From Symbiodinium natans (taxonomy: Eukaryota > Sar > Dinophyceae > Suessiales > Symbiodiniaceae): a DNA stretch of 64,000 nucleotides. Each line of letters starts with the position of its first letter. Within the stretch, counting starts at the first letter, position 1. The notes under the pieces are model-generated. The model had not been told where the DNA came from, ran no database searches, and saw only the letters and a program-made list of their open reading frames with translations. Of the stretch, positions 61,000 to 64,000 are shown in pieces. The position numbers were made by a program, and so were the translations under genes. The stretch spans positions 350,501 to 414,500 of the forward strand of contig CAJNDS010001602.1 of NCBI GenBank assembly GCA_905221605.1. Direction: 5' to 3'.

Positions 61000-61830
61000 A
61001 GCAAGTATAGGCGGCAACACAATGATGTAAACCAGTCGCTGGTTCCCCGAAGCAGCCTTAACCTCCCCTTTCGGAACTTGAGCCTCCTTCAAGCCGACCA
61101 CATCTTCATGGTGGGGCGACAGCTGTGCAGTGAGCTCCCTGACACGAGTGTAGGGTCTACTGCAGGGTCTTTGAGGCTTCGGGCTTAGGGATACAGAGGT
61201 AGTGGGCTTGACAGGCCCGGAAGCATTAAGCTTGGACTCCGGAATGGCACGGTTTGTCTTCTCAAGTTTGGACTTCGAGCAACAGTACAATGTCACATCT
61301 AGTCGCAGATCATGCGACATGTGATATGCGCCTACCACTGTAAATCCTGAATCCATGGCTAGGGCTTGGTATGGACTGGTATGGAGATCAAAAAGGAGTG
61401 TGCAGTCTCGATGGCTCTCAGGTTTAGGGTTCAATGCCTAGGAGACTTCAGACGACGAAGGGCTGCGGAGATTTGCAACAGACGGCCTCTCGCGCTTCTT
61501 GAACACTTCGGTGAGGTTGCCTCTTGTGGCAATGGTGTTCAGTTCAGAGCAGCAATCGAACACTTCTTAACGAGCGGCCTTTGCCACGAACCACCCCGAG
61601 AGCCAAAACCAAACATTGTGACTTCTTGCGGCGCAGAGGCTTCCTTGCTATTGCATGCGGGGCAAAGAAAGCGGGGAGCTTGTGATAGCTTGTGCTCTTG
61701 TTTCAGGATACTGACAAAGATCCCGTTACCACGAGCCGTCAGGCACTGATCCACGAGACGGCACTCACAATCCTGAAAGCACTTCGAAACCGAAACCAGA
61801 GCCACGCTCAAGGTAGATTCCATAAACGTC
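61000..61830 (-). CDS. Exon-like segments, one with a CPxC motif
   Basis: Minus-strand frames: about 61540-61820 with RFLCPACNSKEASAPQEVTM, about 61440-61520 with NLTEVFKKRERPSVANLRSP, and about 61005-61135 with RELTAQLSPHHEDVVGLKEA. The CPAC pair could be part of a zinc-binding site, but no second cysteine pair is evident. Not joined by phase. Confidence 0.3.
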
Positions 61831-62199
61831 CAAAAGCCCGAAGACTCATTGGCGTGTGGATGCTTGTGACCCTCTGCCTGAGGATACCATTCGTTTGATG
61901 TCCAATTTCTCCACCGACTGCCGACGAGACCTGTGGGAATCTGACCCTCACCCGGGGTCTGCCCTGTGGATCCATCCTGAATGTGCTGTCTCGGCTTTGC
62001 GGTGCAGGAGGCGGGCTCCGTCGGGATTAGGCAAGTTTAGGCAAGTTTGGGGTTGGGCTGAGGCCCCCGCTATACATCTTGCCTGATGGGGCCTGACCTT
62101 CTGAAGGCTCAAAGGCTCTGAGAACAGCATTGTGAAATTGAGGTCGTTGAGGGTTTTGAGATAGGGTAGCTCCTCACCGTCCTCACCTACCCGAAATTT

Positions 62200-62222
62200 A
62201 AAAAAAAAAAAAAAAAAAAAAA
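62200..62222. repeat. Poly-A tract (23 bases)
   Basis: An uninterrupted A run on the plus strand. No intronless gene precedes it, so I do not read it as a retroposed mRNA tail. Confidence 0.9.
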
Positions 62223-62229
62223 CGCCCTG

Positions 62230-63215
62230 CATTGGACCCACGTCCGTTGTAATCGAATGAAACCGCAAAGCCTCAAATATCTACTGCGAAAGAGTCCCGT
62301 GCCTGATTTTTGACCCGTCCTCGTTCTCCTTCAAGCGCGCCGTCTCTAATGCTCAGCATTTTGGGCATAAAGGGAGTTTCATGGCTTTAGTTGGCAGGGG
62401 TTGGAGGGTGGGAGGCGGGGGGGAAGGGGAGGACCTGTAAGCTGACAACGTGCAGACTAGCGGACAGTACGCATTCAGATCACGACTGGCCCTCTGGTGG
62501 CAGACACAAAGACATCAGCACGCAGAAGGCATGTAGCTCAACTTTTGTGTAATAAACACGTGGAAACCATGGGCTTCACCGTCAGGCAGCTGAAGCAGCA
62601 CGCGTTGACGCCAGCATGGCAGGCGTGAACTATACTCAAATCACACGTCACATCTACTAGAGCCTCAGTCCTTCCCAGTAGCGTGACTGGCGATGTTTTC
62701 GTTCACGCAAGATGCGCAAGCACCCAGCCCAACAGCTGCGGCTCCACTCAAACGGCATCGTCGGCACGAGAAGCATTCCAAGGGACAGGGTGACAAAGGA
62801 CCCATGGAAGAGCGGGCGACGCAGTTGGTTCGGCAGCTCAAAGCAGCTGTGAAGGTTACAACAAGGCCTGGAAGGCTCGGATTCCAGACAAGGGTTTTCA
62901 TCCTAGAGCTGTTGAAAAACAAGGAGCATTACGAGAGTTAAGATGGGAGTGGCTCGCGAATGGACGGAGGCCACAGCCCTCCTTGCCGAACCAATTCCAA
63001 ACTAATTCCAAACAAGGCGTCCTTACCGAACTGATGTCCAAACAGGGCGGTGAGAAGAAGAGCGGCGCAGCACCATCTTCCTGAGAGCAGTGCCTTCAGC
63101 AGGATTAGAGGCAGGCGCTTACGTCGGCAACGGCGCATAAGAACAGACCCTTCAGGACTACGGACTAGTGAAGACGACAGTTGACAATCCTCTGCTAGAT
63201 CCATCACGAATCTCT
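62230..63215. other. No gene resolved
   Basis: Few telomere-like copies. A plus-strand frame at 62693-62941 (LKRHRRHEKHSKGQGDKGPM) is basic and could belong to the retroelement-like fragment downstream, but there is nothing to confirm it. Confidence 0.3.
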
Positions 63216-63980
63216 GCAGGATAAGTTTACTGTCGCTCGACAAAGGTACCCCCGAGGACGGTCATGGATACTGGCGCGCGGGTGAAGAAGATGACGTTGA
63301 GGGCTTCCTGGATGTTGTCGAGGATTGCTCTTGGGTCTACGACGACGAGTCCTACGCTTGGTTTCAACGAAGATTTCAAGGACGCAAGTTGCGCCGTTCG
63401 GAAAGGCAGGAAAGGAAAAGGCAAAGGCCGCGGAGGTCGTTGCTGCTTCAAGAAGAAGAAGAAGGGAATGGGCCGCGTCGCTCAAGAGCAGAACATGGAC
63501 AACTGAACTGGACGGGGAACGATGACTGGGCCTTCTCATCCATGATGGCTACGGCCCTCGCAAGTCTGAGGTTCCGGAAACTGGGAGATGAAACCCTTCT
63601 CAATAACGTTCGTTGCATCCTTTTCGGTATATCTGGCCCACGCAAATCACCAGCCCAAACCATGTTGATGACCATTGCATCCTAGCTGGCACACGCAGAT
63701 CCAGCCGATCAGGCCGCTTCATGCCAGATATTCCATTTCCGGCGGAAGCGTAAACCCAGAACGGACTGCGTTGGGCGGATTCTACTTCGACAACAGTGAA
63801 CCCTATCCAAGCTCCGGAAAACCGGCCAGATGGCTACTTCCAGGTGGACTGTGTAGCACGCGATTTTGGGGGTGAGCTCAAGGGCCCTGCGGTGTGCATC
63901 ATGAATCAGAAGAGGTTTCTTAGGCTTGCGTCAACGTGCTCCTACCTTCCTGTGCTACTTACAGGCAAACTCACGTCTGG
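63216..63980 (+). mobile_element. Ty1/copia-type gag fragment, frame-broken
   Basis: The plus-strand frame from about 63218 reads EEDDVEGFLDVVEDCSWVYD then DESYAWFQRRFQGRK. It then needs a change of frame near 63390-63400 to continue as the basic KGRKGKGKGRGGR and FKKKKKGMGR segment, which ends at a stop at 63504-63506. An acidic stretch followed by a long lysine/glycine-rich nucleocapsid-like stretch is typical of copia-type gag in dinoflagellate genomes as I remember them. No zinc knuckle, protease or reverse transcriptase motif is visible before the window ends. A later plus-strand frame (63796-63950, YFQVDCVARDFGGELKGPAV) may be a separate piece. It looks decayed. Confidence 0.45.
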
Positions 63981-64000
63981 GCTTTAGGCTTTGGGGTTTT

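Overview
The window looks like nuclear DNA of a dinoflagellate, most likely of the Symbiodiniaceae/Suessiales type. Three observations support this. Protein-coding information is split into many very short exons (19 to about 110 nt). In two genes anchored by recognisable protein families, 21 introns can be placed by reading frame: only 3 start with GT, 11 start with GC and 7 with GA, and every placed acceptor reads AG followed by G. The telomere-type heptamer TTTAGGG occurs as true arrays and also as degenerate copies in most introns and spacers. No rRNA, tRNA, CRISPR array or bacterial-type operon was seen. Ordinary ORF finding is misleading here: the longest open frames lie in simple repeats or on the antisense of exons.

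Layout. From 1.6 to 6.6 kb (minus strand) lies a nearly complete gene for a YghU-like glutathione S-transferase in 13 mini-exons. From 7.4 to 17.3 kb there are minus-strand exon groups of unrecognised proteins, one with a clear membrane segment. From 20.5 to 27.1 kb (minus) lies a gene whose first part resembles the TIR-like domain common in dinoflagellate proteins and whose later exons encode membrane helices. From 28 to 34.9 kb there are scattered minus-strand exons, including an ankyrin-repeat pair (33.4-33.9 kb) and a gene end at 34.67 kb.

From 35.0 to 39.3 kb is a gene-free repeat block: four TTTAGGG arrays interleaved with a G/C-hairpin satellite, an array of about 21 bp that repeatedly changes orientation, CCTT tracts and a repeat of about 55 bp. 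The block is bounded by an exact 32-nt inverted repeat. From 39.3 to 44 kb is mostly simple and minisatellite DNA. From 44 to 62 kb there are again mainly minus-strand exon groups, many encoding transmembrane helices (best at 54.2-54.8 and 56.0-56.3 kb). The final 0.8 kb carries a plus-strand, frame-broken fragment resembling the gag/nucleocapsid part of a Ty1/copia-type retroelement.

Almost every exon group whose strand can be decided is on the minus strand, as expected for long unidirectional dinoflagellate gene arrays. The genes share no evident pathway. The most interesting structure is the intron population: telomere-like, partly inverted-repeat introns with non-GT donors, which look like a family of intron-generating (introner) elements. 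All coordinates come from reading by eye; family assignments rest on remembered motifs, not on a search.
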